This document shows positions 8,008 to 15,776 of a DNA stretch of 64,000 nucleotides, one piece after another; position 1 is the first letter of the stretch, and each line of letters starts with the position of its first letter. The stretch lies in contig WRFN01000009.1 of NCBI GenBank assembly GCA_009778785.1, positions 28,424 through 92,423 on the forward strand. The letters are read 5' to 3'. This stretch comes from Betaproteobacteria bacterium (lineage in GTDB: Bacteria; Pseudomonadota; Gammaproteobacteria; Burkholderiales; Casimicrobiaceae). The notes beneath the pieces were generated by a model. The model made no database searches and was not told where the DNA came from. It saw nothing but the letters and a program-made list of their open reading frames with translations. The translations under genes were made by a program, and so were the position numbers.

Positions 8008-10350
8008 TCAATGCGCTGCGTCGCCCTTTGCCGACGGTTTGCTTGGCGCTCTCGACGGCGCGTTGTTGCGCGACGTGTTGTTGTGCGGCGTGCTCGGCGC
8101 TTTCACAGGCGGCTTTGCACTTCCGTGCGAAGGCGGTTTTGAATTTCCATGCGGGCGCGGTTTGCTTCCGTGCGAGGAGGGTTTGGAATTGCCGTGCGAA
8201 TGGTGCCCAGATCCTCTGTACGAAGGTGTATAGCTGTAGTTGTCGGCGATTGTACCGAGGATCATCAAACCGATGTTGATGCTGATGTAGGCGATCGCTG
8301 CTCCGCTTCCCTGAGCCGACGCCATGCCGTACCATCGCAAGGCTTCGTCGCCGTCTTGCTCGACGCCGCGCCCGTGGTCGTACATCCAGCCCAAGCCGTT
8401 TTGGGCTTCCACATTTCCCTGTTCCGCCGCCAGGCTGAGCCATTTCGCGGCTTCGACTTCATTCTTGGCGACGCCGCGCCCTTGAAAGTACATCCAGCCC
8501 AGCGAAAATTGCGCATTCGCGTTTCCTTGATTGGCCGCCAACTTGTACCATTTCACAGCCTCGCTATCGCTCTTCTGCACGCCGCGACCTTCGGCGTACA
8601 TCACGCCCAAATCATTCTGAGCTTCCGCAAATCCCTGCTCCGCCGCCTTGCGAAACCAGACGACGGCCTCGGTGTCGTTCTTCTCTACGCCCTGACCGTT
8701 GGCGTACATGAAGCCGATGTTGCATTGCGCCGGCGCGTAGCCTTGATCGGCGGCCAGACGATACCATTTCAACGCTTCGCTATGACTCTGCGTCACACCA
8801 TGACCGTTGGCGTACTTCACGCCAAGATTGCATTGTGACCTCGCATCGCCTTGTTCCGCCGCGCGTTTCAGTGCGTCGGTGGGCGGCAATTTGTTCACAG
8901 CGACAAGCGCTTTTTGGGCAGTCGCATTTCCTTGCACTGCCGCCAGCCGATACCACTCTGCGGCTTCGTCGTAATCTTGCGCGACGCCGCGGCCTTGTTC
9001 ATACATCGCGCCGAGGCTGTTTTGGGCATCCGCATTTCCCTGATCCGCTGCTGCCCGATACCACTTCGCGGCTTCGGCATCATTCTGCGCGACGCCGTGC
9101 CCCTGAAAGTACATCGACCCGAGATAATTCTGCGCTGACGCATTGTCCTGATCGGCCGCCTTTTGAAACCAGCTTGCGGCTTCGGTATCGCTCTGCGTGA
9201 CGCCCTGACCGTTCAGATACATTTCTCCGAGGGCATTTTGAGCAAGCGCATAGCCCTGTTCCGCCGACTTGCGATACCACTGTGCGGCATCGGCAACGGC
9301 TTCGCTCTTCACATAGCTTCGGCCATTCTGGATCATCCAGCCAAGATTGTATTGGGCAGGCGCATAGCCGCTTGCCGCCGCTTCGCTGAATCTCAAATGG
9401 GCGGCGACATCATTCTGAGTTACGCCCCAGCCATTCAGAGACATCTCACCGAGCCTGTTTTGGGCAGGTGCAAATCCTCCTCCTTGGGCGGCGGCTTTTT
9501 CGTACCACTTCTGAGCCTTGGCCTCATTCTGTTCGACGCCTTGGCCGTTGGCGTACATTTCTCCGAGGCTGAATTGCGCGTTGACATCCCCGTGTTCCGC
9601 GACGCGCTTCATGGCATCGAAATCCAGCGGCGGCGGGTCGATGAAGGAGAGATGATCGAGAGAATTCTCTTTGATTGCGGCGAGCGCGTTTTTGGCGTAC
9701 ACAGTGTACGGGTCTCCCTGCGCCGCCGCTTTGCCGAACCACTTCTCGGCATTTTTGGTATCTGCCGGGTCGGATTTGAGAGCGATGTAGCCGAGGCCGA
9801 ATTGAGCATCCGCCAACCCTTTTGCCGCCGCCTTGCCGAACCACGTCTTGGCCTCGTCGTTATCCTGCGTGACCGCGTAGCCGTTGAGGTACATCACCCC
9901 CAGCTTGTCTTGAGCGAGCGCATAGCCTTTCTCCGCCGACTTGCGAATCCACATCTCGGCTTCGTCGTCGCTCGGCGCGATGCCTTGACCATCGAGGTAC
10001 ATCACGCCAAGACGGTATTGCGCTTTCACATCCCCCTGTTCCGCCGCGTATTTGATCGTCTCGAAATCTTGCGCGGGAACGGGCGCATGGACTTGTGCTG
10101 ATTTCTCCGCATTGACCTCCGATGTCGGTGCTGGCGCAACCGAGGGAGAAGGGTTATCCGCAACGACGATTGGGGGAGGAGTAGAAGCGTTCATACTTCC
10201 CTGCTCCTCGGCTTGCTTCAACGTCGGAGCAGGTATGGTGGTGCAAGCCTGCAACGAAAGCACCGTAAGCAGGGTGAAGGCAGCTTTGGTGGCGGCGCTC
10301 GGCGCCGCCCCTTTTGTACCGGCAGCTTTATAGAAAGCCTCAAAAATCAT
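8008..10350 (-). CDS. Sel1-repeat lipoprotein A (about 14 repeats, His/Ser/Pro-rich tail)
   Basis: The 780-residue protein opens with an unusually long leader beginning MIFEAFY and a hydrophobic stretch ending in a lipobox-like LQAC. About 14 Sel1-type 36-residue repeats follow (pattern AQ-x2-LG-x-MY-x2-G-x-GV-x2-D-x2-EA-x2-WY-x2-AA-x-QG), with two irregular breaks near residues 230 and 500. A hydrophobic segment (AYISINIGLMILG) comes next, then a low-complexity tail of HGNSKPPS-type units and an Asn/Ser/Pro end. Sel1 repeats form alpha-solenoids that act as protein-interaction scaffolds, and the partner is unknown. The start codon overlaps the stop of the upstream paralogue (ATGA at 10347-10350), so the pair is translationally coupled. 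Confidence 0.88.
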   Translation of the reverse strand: MIFEAFYKAAGTKGAAPSAATKAAFTLLTVLSLQACTTIPAPTLKQAEEQGSMNASTPPPIVVADNPSPSVAPAPTSEVNAEKSAQVHAPVPAQDFETIKYAAEQGDVKAQYRLGVMYLDGQGIAPSDDEAEMWIRKSAEKGYALAQDKLGVMYLNGYAVTQDNDEAKTWFGKAAAKGLADAQFGLGYIALKSDPADTKNAEKWFGKAAAQGDPYTVYAKNALAAIKENSLDHLSFIDPPPLDFDAMKRVAEHGDVNAQFSLGEMYANGQGVEQNEAKAQKWYEKAAAQGGGFAPAQNRLGEMSLNGWGVTQNDVAAHLRFSEAAASGYAPAQYNLGWMIQNGRSYVKSEAVADAAQWYRKSAEQGYALAQNALGEMYLNGQGVTQSDTEAASWFQKAADQDNASAQNYLGSMYFQGHGVAQNDAEAAKWYRAAADQGNADAQNSLGAMYEQGRGVAQDYDEAAEWYRLAAVQGNATAQKALVAVNKLPPTDALKRAAEQGDARSQCNLGVKYANGHGVTQSHSEALKWYRLAADQGYAPAQCNIGFMYANGQGVEKNDTEAVVWFRKAAEQGFAEAQNDLGVMYAEGRGVQKSDSEAVKWYKLAANQGNANAQFSLGWMYFQGRGVAKNEVEAAKWLSLAAEQGNVEAQNGLGWMYDHGRGVEQDGDEALRWYGMASAQGSGAAIAYISINIGLMILGTIADNYSYTPSYRGSGHHSHGNSKPSSHGSKPRPHGNSKPPSHGSAKPPVKAPSTPHNNTSRNNAPSRAPSKPSAKGDAAH

Positions 10351-12191
10351 TTTTTACCACCTGTCGAGGCGCCATGCGACGAAGGCGACGAAGAGGACGA
10401 AGACGACGAGTGTGACGAGGACGACGATGAAGAGGACGAAGACGAATGCGACGACGAACCCGACGATGGCGCGCTATGAGACGATCCCGACGGAGCGTTG
10501 TGCGATGAACCCGACGGCGCGCTATGAGATGATCCCGACGGTGCGCTATGAGATGATCCCGATGGCGCGTTGTGAGATGCGGGCGGTTTCGCGTTTCCTT
10601 GTGAAGAAGGTTTTGAATTCCCGCGCGAAGGTGGTTTTGAGTTTCCGTTTGAGGGAGGCTTGGTGTTCCCATGCGAAGGCGGTTTTGAACCGTTGTTGTG
10701 CGGCGAGCGCACTTTCCCCGAGCCGCTGTCGTTCGATGATGACGTATCCAACCAAGCGCCGTAAGAATCGTCTCCCCCATCATAGTAGTACGAGGCGCTT
10801 TGTCCACTGTTGTAATCATAGTCTTGCGCATGCTCGAGCGGATTGGGGAGGACAAGAACGGAGATACCGGCGGTTGCCGCTCCCAGCACCATATAGGACC
10901 ACCAGGCCACGCTGCTTCCGACGCTCTTGAGTCGGAGGGTGGCTTGGGCATCCGTATTTCCCTGCGCCGCTGCCAGCTTGAACAACTTCAAGGCTTCGTC
11001 GGGATTCTTCGCCACGCCGCGTCCGCTGTCGTACATTTCGCCGAGGTTGTTTTGACCGGCGGCGTTGCCTTGAGTCGCCGCCATCTGATACCACCTGACG
11101 GCTTCGACATCGTTCTGCGCCACGCCGCGCCCGTTGGCGTACATCCAGCCGAGATTGTTCTGTCCGTCCGAGACTCCCTGATTTGCCGCCAGTTGATACC
11201 ACTTCACGGCTTCAACATCACTTTGCGGAACGCCCTGACCCTGATCGTACATCCAGCCGATGTTGTTCTCCGCCTCAGGGTGCCCCTGTTGCGCCGCCGA
11301 GAGAAACCATTTCGCGGCTTCGATTTCATCCTTCGCCACGCCCTGACCTTCGGAGTACATCCAGCCGATGTTGTTTTGCGCATCTGCATCGCCCTGCTCC
11401 GCCGCCAAACGATACCACTTCAGCGCTTCGGCGTTATTCTGCATGACGCCGCGCCCGTTGGCGTACATTACGCCGAGGTTGTGTTGCGCGGTGGCATCGC
11501 CTTGATCTGCTGCTTTGTGATACCACATCACGGCCTTGCCCTCATCCTGCGCAACACCCAAACCGACGCTGTACATGAAACCGAGGTTGTGCTGACCGAT
11601 TGCATAGCCCTGATCCGCTGCCTTCTGATACCACTTCACCGCTTCGCCGTCGTTCTGCGCGACGCCGCGACCAGCGGCGTACATGAAGCCGAGATTGTTT
11701 TGCGCGGCGGCATTCCCCTGATCCGCCGCCTTCTGATACCACTTCACCGCTTCACTGTCGTTTTGCGCCATGCCGCGACCTTCGGCAAACATCACGCCCA
11801 ATCGGTATTGCGCTTGCGCCAAACCTTGTTCTGCCGCCTTTTGATACCACTTCACGGCTTCGGCGTCGCTCGGCGCGACCTCCGCGCCTTTGGCGTACAT
11901 CGCGCCGAGGTTGTATTGCGCTTGCGCATCGCCCTTGTTGGCATCGCGCATCACCGCTTCAAAGTCCTGATCCGGCGCGGCATGCTTTGGCCGGTTTTTT
12001 GCGTTGGCGTGCGCAGTTTGAACATCTTCGTTGCCCTGATCCGCCGCTTGCCTCAACGGGGAAACAGTAGTGCAAGCCACCAGAGAAAGCACAGTGAACA
12101 GCGCCACGAAATTTTTGGGGCGCAGACACTTCACGATGTTGACGATGGCGGGGTTGAGGTGAGATGCTTGATAAAAGGCAACAAAAATCAT
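10347..12191 (-). CDS. Sel1-repeat lipoprotein B (about 9 repeats, Ser-rich tail)
   Basis: This 614-residue paralogue starts MIFVAFYQ and has a leader of about 40 residues ending in the lipobox LVAC (Cys 40). Nine good Sel1 repeats and one degenerate repeat follow. After them come a hydrophobic segment (WWSYMVLGAATAGISVLVL), a Tyr/Asp-rich stretch, KPPS-type units, eight-residue SAPSGSSH repeats and finally a poly-serine run ending GGKK. The frame extends to 12473, but GGGAG ends 8 bases before the ATG at 12191, and the paralogue starting at 15521 has the same arrangement. The upstream 130 bp are nearly identical to those of paralogue D, including four 11-bp-spaced half-sites. It overlaps Sel1 A by 4 bp as the first gene of that pair. 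Confidence 0.88.
   Translation of the reverse strand: MIFVAFYQASHLNPAIVNIVKCLRPKNFVALFTVLSLVACTTVSPLRQAADQGNEDVQTAHANAKNRPKHAAPDQDFEAVMRDANKGDAQAQYNLGAMYAKGAEVAPSDAEAVKWYQKAAEQGLAQAQYRLGVMFAEGRGMAQNDSEAVKWYQKAADQGNAAAQNNLGFMYAAGRGVAQNDGEAVKWYQKAADQGYAIGQHNLGFMYSVGLGVAQDEGKAVMWYHKAADQGDATAQHNLGVMYANGRGVMQNNAEALKWYRLAAEQGDADAQNNIGWMYSEGQGVAKDEIEAAKWFLSAAQQGHPEAENNIGWMYDQGQGVPQSDVEAVKWYQLAANQGVSDGQNNLGWMYANGRGVAQNDVEAVRWYQMAATQGNAAGQNNLGEMYDSGRGVAKNPDEALKLFKLAAAQGNTDAQATLRLKSVGSSVAWWSYMVLGAATAGISVLVLPNPLEHAQDYDYNSGQSASYYYDGGDDSYGAWLDTSSSNDSGSGKVRSPHNNGSKPPSHGNTKPPSNGNSKPPSRGNSKPSSQGNAKPPASHNAPSGSSHSAPSGSSHSAPSGSSHNAPSGSSHSAPSSGSSSHSSSSSSSSSSSHSSSSSSSSPSSHGASTGGKK
10375..10470 (-). repeat. Simple-sequence tract encoding poly-serine
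   Basis: A run of GAC/GAA/GAG-type triplets on the plus strand reads as near-continuous serine with scattered His on the coding strand. Such triplet tracts can gain or lose units by slippage without shifting frame. The acidic plus-strand open frame over this tract is its mirror image and not a gene. Confidence 0.7.
10471..10576 (-). repeat. 24-bp tandem repeat encoding SAPSGSSH units
   Basis: A little over four copies of a 24-bp unit (plus-strand core GCGCTATGAGATGATCCCGA with small variants) encode repeated eight-residue SAPSGSSH or NAPSGSSH blocks in the tail of Sel1 protein B. The copies differ by only a few bases, so copy number probably varies between strains. Confidence 0.75.
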
Positions 12192-12251
12192 TTTGCAGAC
12201 TCCCTTTGTTGGCACGGTGAGGGTAGGCATATGATGCGCTACGGGTGAGGC

Positions 12252-12317
12252 ATTGTAGCCGGATTTTTTGACCGGATGCGTAAGGGGCGCATAAAGAAAG
12301 CGTAAATGATGTGTAAA
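12252..12317 (-). promoter_or_regulatory. Putative regulated promoter of Sel1 B with four half-sites at exact 11-bp spacing
   Basis: On the plus strand, GTAA (ATAA in one copy) begins at 12280, 12291, 12302 and 12313, an exact 11-bp period. On the gene strand this reads as TTTAC-type half-sites with about 5-bp spacers. A TACAAT -10-like hexamer lies downstream (plus coordinates 12252-12257), about 60 bp before the start codon. Head-to-tail half-sites one helical turn apart are typical of OmpR/PhoB-type response regulators. That regulator class is an inference; no regulator gene is adjacent. Confidence 0.6.
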
Positions 12318-12501
12318 GGCGGAATGTTTTGAAAGGGTGGGAAAATTTGAAGGGAAGGGAGTAAATGGAGGGCAGAACGGAGCAGAAGCCGGAAACGCCG
12401 TTCTGAAGGAGCAACCCAAGAACCAATATCGGCGCGATCCTCCGGGGCTTTGTTTCTCGCGCATTACCGTCATCGCTTTGTTTCCATCAGCAAGCGCCGG
12501 A

Positions 12502-12536
12502 TAAGCAAAGACGCGGGCGCTGCGCGTCCTTGCTTA
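12502..12536 (-). other. Strong hairpin just downstream of Sel1 C
   Basis: TAAGCAA-A-GACGCG pairs with CGCGTC-C-TTGCTTA (13 pairs, one mismatch, 7-base loop), starting 10 bp after the stop codon of Sel1 C. There is no T run after it on the minus strand. It may stabilise the 3' end of the mRNA or act as a Rho-independent terminator lacking its U tract. Confidence 0.55.
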
Positions 12537-12545
12537 CCCTATGGC

Positions 12546-14024
12546 CTACATAGCCTTTACGGCGGGAGGCGACAAATTTTGTAGGGGGGCAAGATTTTTT
12601 TGAGCTTCCGCGTTTCCCTGTGCCGCTGCGAGACTGTACCATTTTGCTGCTTCGGTATAATCCTGCGCGATGCCCCAGCCATTTTGATACATCACGCCAA
12701 GGTTGTTCAGGGCGGCCGCATTTTCCCGTACCGCTGCCAAGCGAAACCACCGTGCAGCTTCCGCATAATTCTGCGCGACGCCTTTGCCTTGACAGTACAT
12801 TACGCCAAGATCGTTTTGGGCATCCGCATTTCCTTGTTCCGCCGCATGTTTCACTGACCCGAAATCTTGCTTTTGCGTTTGTGCGGAGGACTGGGGCTGC
12901 GCGGCGGGAAGATGCAGATTTTTCAGACCGGCGATGCGGGTTTGGGCTGTCTGAAACGCCGCAAGGCCGTACCATTTAGCGGCTTCTACGTAGTCCTGGG
13001 CTACGCCTGTCCCATCGTAATACAGCTTGCCGAGATGGTTTTGCGCGATGGCGAAACCTTGATCCGCCGCCTTGCGATACCATGTCTCGGCTTGGGCATA
13101 ATCCTGCGCGACGCCGCGGCCATTTTCGTACATCACGCCAAGATTGCTTTGAGCAATCTCATGTCCCTGTTCCGCCGCCTTGGTATACCACTTCACGGCT
13201 TCGACATCATTCTGCACCATGCCCCGACCCGCATCGTACATCCATCCAAGGTTGGCTTCAGCCTTCGCATTCCCCTGCTCCGCCGCTTTGAGATACCATT
13301 TCACGGCTTCGGCATCACTCTGCGCGACGCCGCGGCCATTTTGGTACATCACGCCAAGATAGTTTTGGGCTGTTGCCTGCCCCTGTTCCGCCGCCTTGAG
13401 ATACCATTTCACGGCTTCGGCATCACTCTGCGCGACGCCGCGACCATTTTCGTACATCCATCCAAGATTGGCTTCAGCCGTCGCATTCCCCTGTTCCGAC
13501 GCTTTGAGATACCATTTCACGGCTTCGGCATCGTTCTGCGCGACGCCGTGGCCACTTTCATACATCCAGCCAAGATTGTTTTGGGCGTCTGCATATCCCT
13601 GTTCTACCGCCTTGCGATACCATGTTGCGGCTTGGGCATAATCCTGTTTGACGCCCCAACCATTTTGATACATCACGCCAAGACTGTATCGGGCTGCGGC
13701 ATAGCCCTGAGCTTCTGCTTTGCGATACCATGTTAATGCTTGAGCGTAATCCTTTGTGACGCCTTGACCGTCCCTGTACATCTTTCCAAGATTATTTTGG
13801 GCTTCCGCATTTCCCTTTTCCGCTGCGTTTTTCACTGCGTCAAAGCCCTGCGGCTGAGTCGTTTGTGCGACGTGAGGCGGATTCTTCGTGGCGGCGGGCG
13901 CTTTTTGAACGGGCGCGGCGACGCAAATCGGCAAAGAAAAGACGGCAAGCAGCACAACCGCCAGCATCATCCGCGTCATCGCGTTGACGGTTTTGGCTTC
14001 TTTATTAAAACGATCGAAAAACAT
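12546..14024 (-). CDS. Sel1-repeat protein C (about 10 repeats, signal peptide, no tail)
   Basis: The 492-residue protein has a leader MFFDRFNKEAK followed by a hydrophobic core and CVAAPVQ, more like a type I signal peptide than the lipoprotein leaders of its neighbours. About ten Sel1 repeats follow. Three consecutive ones (encoded near 13280-13560) are almost identical at both protein and DNA level. A Gln/Ala-rich break near residues 370-385 precedes the last two or three repeats, and there is no hydrophobic C-terminal segment or low-complexity tail. AAGGAG lies 7 bases before the ATG at 14024. It lies 120 bp downstream of Sel1 D and may be co-transcribed with it, since its own upstream region lacks the 11-bp half-sites. 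Confidence 0.88.
   Translation of the reverse strand: MFFDRFNKEAKTVNAMTRMMLAVVLLAVFSLPICVAAPVQKAPAATKNPPHVAQTTQPQGFDAVKNAAEKGNAEAQNNLGKMYRDGQGVTKDYAQALTWYRKAEAQGYAAARYSLGVMYQNGWGVKQDYAQAATWYRKAVEQGYADAQNNLGWMYESGHGVAQNDAEAVKWYLKASEQGNATAEANLGWMYENGRGVAQSDAEAVKWYLKAAEQGQATAQNYLGVMYQNGRGVAQSDAEAVKWYLKAAEQGNAKAEANLGWMYDAGRGMVQNDVEAVKWYTKAAEQGHEIAQSNLGVMYENGRGVAQDYAQAETWYRKAADQGFAIAQNHLGKLYYDGTGVAQDYVEAAKWYGLAAFQTAQTRIAGLKNLHLPAAQPQSSAQTQKQDFGSVKHAAEQGNADAQNDLGVMYCQGKGVAQNYAEAARWFRLAAVRENAAALNNLGVMYQNGWGIAQDYTEAAKWYSLAAAQGNAEAQKNLAPLQNLSPPAVKAM
13288..13560 (-). repeat. Near-identical 108-bp Sel1-coding units
   Basis: Within Sel1 C the segments starting at about 13288, 13396 and 13504 repeat at 108-bp spacing (36 codons), and the first 55-60 bp of each is nearly identical. 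This is far closer than ordinary Sel1 repeats need to be and indicates recent unit duplication or gene conversion. Similar but weaker DNA-level identity links Sel1 B and Sel1 D (for example 11690-11760 with 15010-15080). Confidence 0.75.
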
Positions 14025-14144
14025 TTTGTAGCTCCTTGCTTTGAGATCGGTTAGGGGGCGGTATTCGGTTGGGCAAAGACGCGCAGGGTGAAAAAGCGAG
14101 AAACTTTTTCTGTCCTATGGCGCTGATTCGCCGACTTGCCCGGG

Positions 14145-15521
14145 TTACCTCCTGTGGTGGTCGTGTTCATGTTCATCCTGCGAACTGCTCGCAGCGGCGC
14201 CGGCCAGCACCAGTAGCGCAATGTATGCTGTGATTTCAACGCCCTCAATAAAATACTTGAGGCCGATGGTGGTTTGCGCGTTCGAATTTCCTTGCGCCGC
14301 CGCCAGCTTGTACCACCTCATCGCTTGGTCGGCATCCTTATCGACGCCCCGGCCATCGTCGTACATCTGTCCGAGGTTGTTTTGAGCTTCCGCGTTTCCT
14401 TGAGTTGCCGCGAGGCTGTACCATTTCACGGCTTCGATATCGTTCTGCGGCACCCCCCGCCCGTTGGCGTACATCCAGCCGAGATTGTTTTGGCCGTCCG
14501 AATCGCCTTGCTCGGCCGCGAGGCTGTACCACATCACGGCCTTGATATCGCTCTGCGCGACGCCCAGACCTTGGTCGTACATCCAGCCGAGATTATTTTG
14601 AGCTGCCGCGTTTTCCTGTTCTGCCGCCGAGAGAAACCATTTCACGGCTTCGGCTTCATCCTTTGCCACGCCTTTGCCCTGGTCGTACATCCAGCCGAGA
14701 TTGTTCTGCGCATCCGCTCTTCCCTGTTCCGCCGCCAAGGTGTACCACTTCACGGCCTCGGTGTCGCTCTGCTCAACGCCCCGGCCATTTTCGTACATTA
14801 CGCCGAGATTATGTTGGGCGGTGGCATCTCCTTGTGCCGCCGCCGCGTTGTACCACTTCACGGCATCGGCGTCGCTCTGCGGCACACCCCAACCCACGCT
14901 GTACATATAGCCAAGGTTGTTTTGGGCGATGGCGTATTTTTGTTCCGCTGCTTTGGCATACCATTTCACGGCAGTAGTATTGTCCTGCGTGACGCCATAA
15001 CCGCTGGCGTACATGAAGCCGAGATTGTTTTGCGCGGCGGCATTCCCCTGATCCGCCGCCTTCTGATACCACTTCACCGCTTCACTGTCGTTCTGCGCCA
15101 TGCCGTGACCTTCGGCAAGCATCACACCCAACCGGTATTGCGCTTGCGCGTAGCCTTGCTCCGCCGATTTGGTGTACCACTTCACGGCTTCGGCGTCGCT
15201 CGGCGCGACCTCCGTGCCTTTGGCGTACATCGAGCCGAGTTGGTATTGCGCTTCTGCATTTCCCTGATTCGCGGCGTGCATCACCGCCTCAAAATCCACC
15301 GACGGCTTGGTGTGGGTAGGCCGGTTTTGCGCGTTGGCGTGCGCGGTTTGAACATCTTCGTTGCCCTGATCCGCCGTCTGCTTCAACGGGGAAACGGTGG
15401 TGCAAGCTACCAGGGAAAGCGCAGTGAACAACGCCACGAAATTTTTGGGACGCAAATACTTCACGGCGTTGACGATGGCGGGGTTGAGGCGTGACGTTTG
15501 ATAAAAGGCAACAAAAATCAT
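14145..15521 (-). CDS. Sel1-repeat lipoprotein D (about 9 repeats, His-rich end)
   Basis: This 458-residue protein is the closest paralogue of Sel1 B. It has the same MIFVAFYQ leader, the same LVAC lipobox at Cys 40, and repeats that match B one for one for the first several units. Nine good Sel1 repeats and one degenerate one are followed by a hydrophobic segment (ITAYIALLVLAGAAA) and a short charged end rich in His, Asp and Glu (DEHEHDHHRR). AAGGAG lies 8 bases before the ATG at 15521. The 130 bp upstream duplicate the region upstream of Sel1 B. The His-rich end could bind metal, but this is only a suggestion. Confidence 0.88.
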   Translation of the reverse strand: MIFVAFYQTSRLNPAIVNAVKYLRPKNFVALFTALSLVACTTVSPLKQTADQGNEDVQTAHANAQNRPTHTKPSVDFEAVMHAANQGNAEAQYQLGSMYAKGTEVAPSDAEAVKWYTKSAEQGYAQAQYRLGVMLAEGHGMAQNDSEAVKWYQKAADQGNAAAQNNLGFMYASGYGVTQDNTTAVKWYAKAAEQKYAIAQNNLGYMYSVGWGVPQSDADAVKWYNAAAAQGDATAQHNLGVMYENGRGVEQSDTEAVKWYTLAAEQGRADAQNNLGWMYDQGKGVAKDEAEAVKWFLSAAEQENAAAQNNLGWMYDQGLGVAQSDIKAVMWYSLAAEQGDSDGQNNLGWMYANGRGVPQNDIEAVKWYSLAATQGNAEAQNNLGQMYDDGRGVDKDADQAMRWYKLAAAQGNSNAQTTIGLKYFIEGVEITAYIALLVLAGAAASSSQDEHEHDHHRR

Positions 15522-15581
15522 TTTGCAGACTCCTTTTGTTGGCACGGCGGGGGTAAGTATATGATGCGCTACGGGTGAGGC

Positions 15582-15647
15582 ATTGTAGTCGGGTTTTTTG
15601 ACCGGATACGTAAGGGATGCGTAAATAAAGCGTAAATGGTTTGTAAA
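15582..15647 (-). promoter_or_regulatory. Putative regulated promoter of Sel1 D with four half-sites at exact 11-bp spacing
   Basis: GTAA on the plus strand begins at 15610, 15621, 15632 and 15643, exactly 11 bp apart; the two central copies are GCGTAAAT. On the gene strand this is TTTAC[AG] plus a 5-bp spacer, repeated. A TACAAT hexamer at plus coordinates 15582-15587 is conserved with the copy upstream of Sel1 B. The two upstream regions align over about 130 bp with few gaps, and all four repeat positions are kept. No -35 hexamer of good quality is visible, consistent with an activator-dependent promoter. Confidence 0.62.
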
Positions 15648-15776
15648 GGCGAAATGTTTTGGACAGGCGGGAAGGGAGTGAGTGAAAGTTGGCTACTTCT
15701 CAACCACCCCGTCGCCCTTCCTCAAGCATTCGTCGGAGTTCGCTACGCTCATCCGCAAACGATACGAGTGATCTGC

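Larger units (their letters stand above)
12192..12545. other. 354-bp intergenic region between Sel1 genes B and C
   Basis: No gene is supported here. An upstream extension of the Sel1 B frame runs through it but lacks a ribosome binding site. The region holds the 5' leader and promoter of Sel1 B (about 12192-12330, including the 11-bp-spaced sites), an unassigned stretch at 12330-12500, and a long hairpin just after the stop of Sel1 C. Confidence 0.7.

Noticed and set aside
7593..8279. 228-codon plus-strand frame beside the Sel1 A gene
   Set aside because: Its second half is antisense to Sel1 A, it has no ribosome binding site, and the first half is low-quality AT-rich sequence without a domain.
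10213..10479. Acidic plus-strand frame rich in Asp and Glu
   Set aside because: Mirror image of the poly-serine tract of Sel1 B; no ribosome binding site.
10800..12248. Long plus-strand frames opposite the Sel1 genes (also 8149-8838, 9163-10101, 12867-13736, 14274-15494)
   Set aside because: They exist because the 108-bp repeat keeps one antisense frame free of stops; the products are repeats of His/Arg/Phe-rich nonsense while the minus-strand frames match Sel1.
8040..15300. Regular 108-bp spacing that could suggest a CRISPR array or satellite DNA
   Set aside because: The period equals 36 codons of the Sel1 repeat and the units are coding and divergent; there are no constant short repeats with unique spacers.
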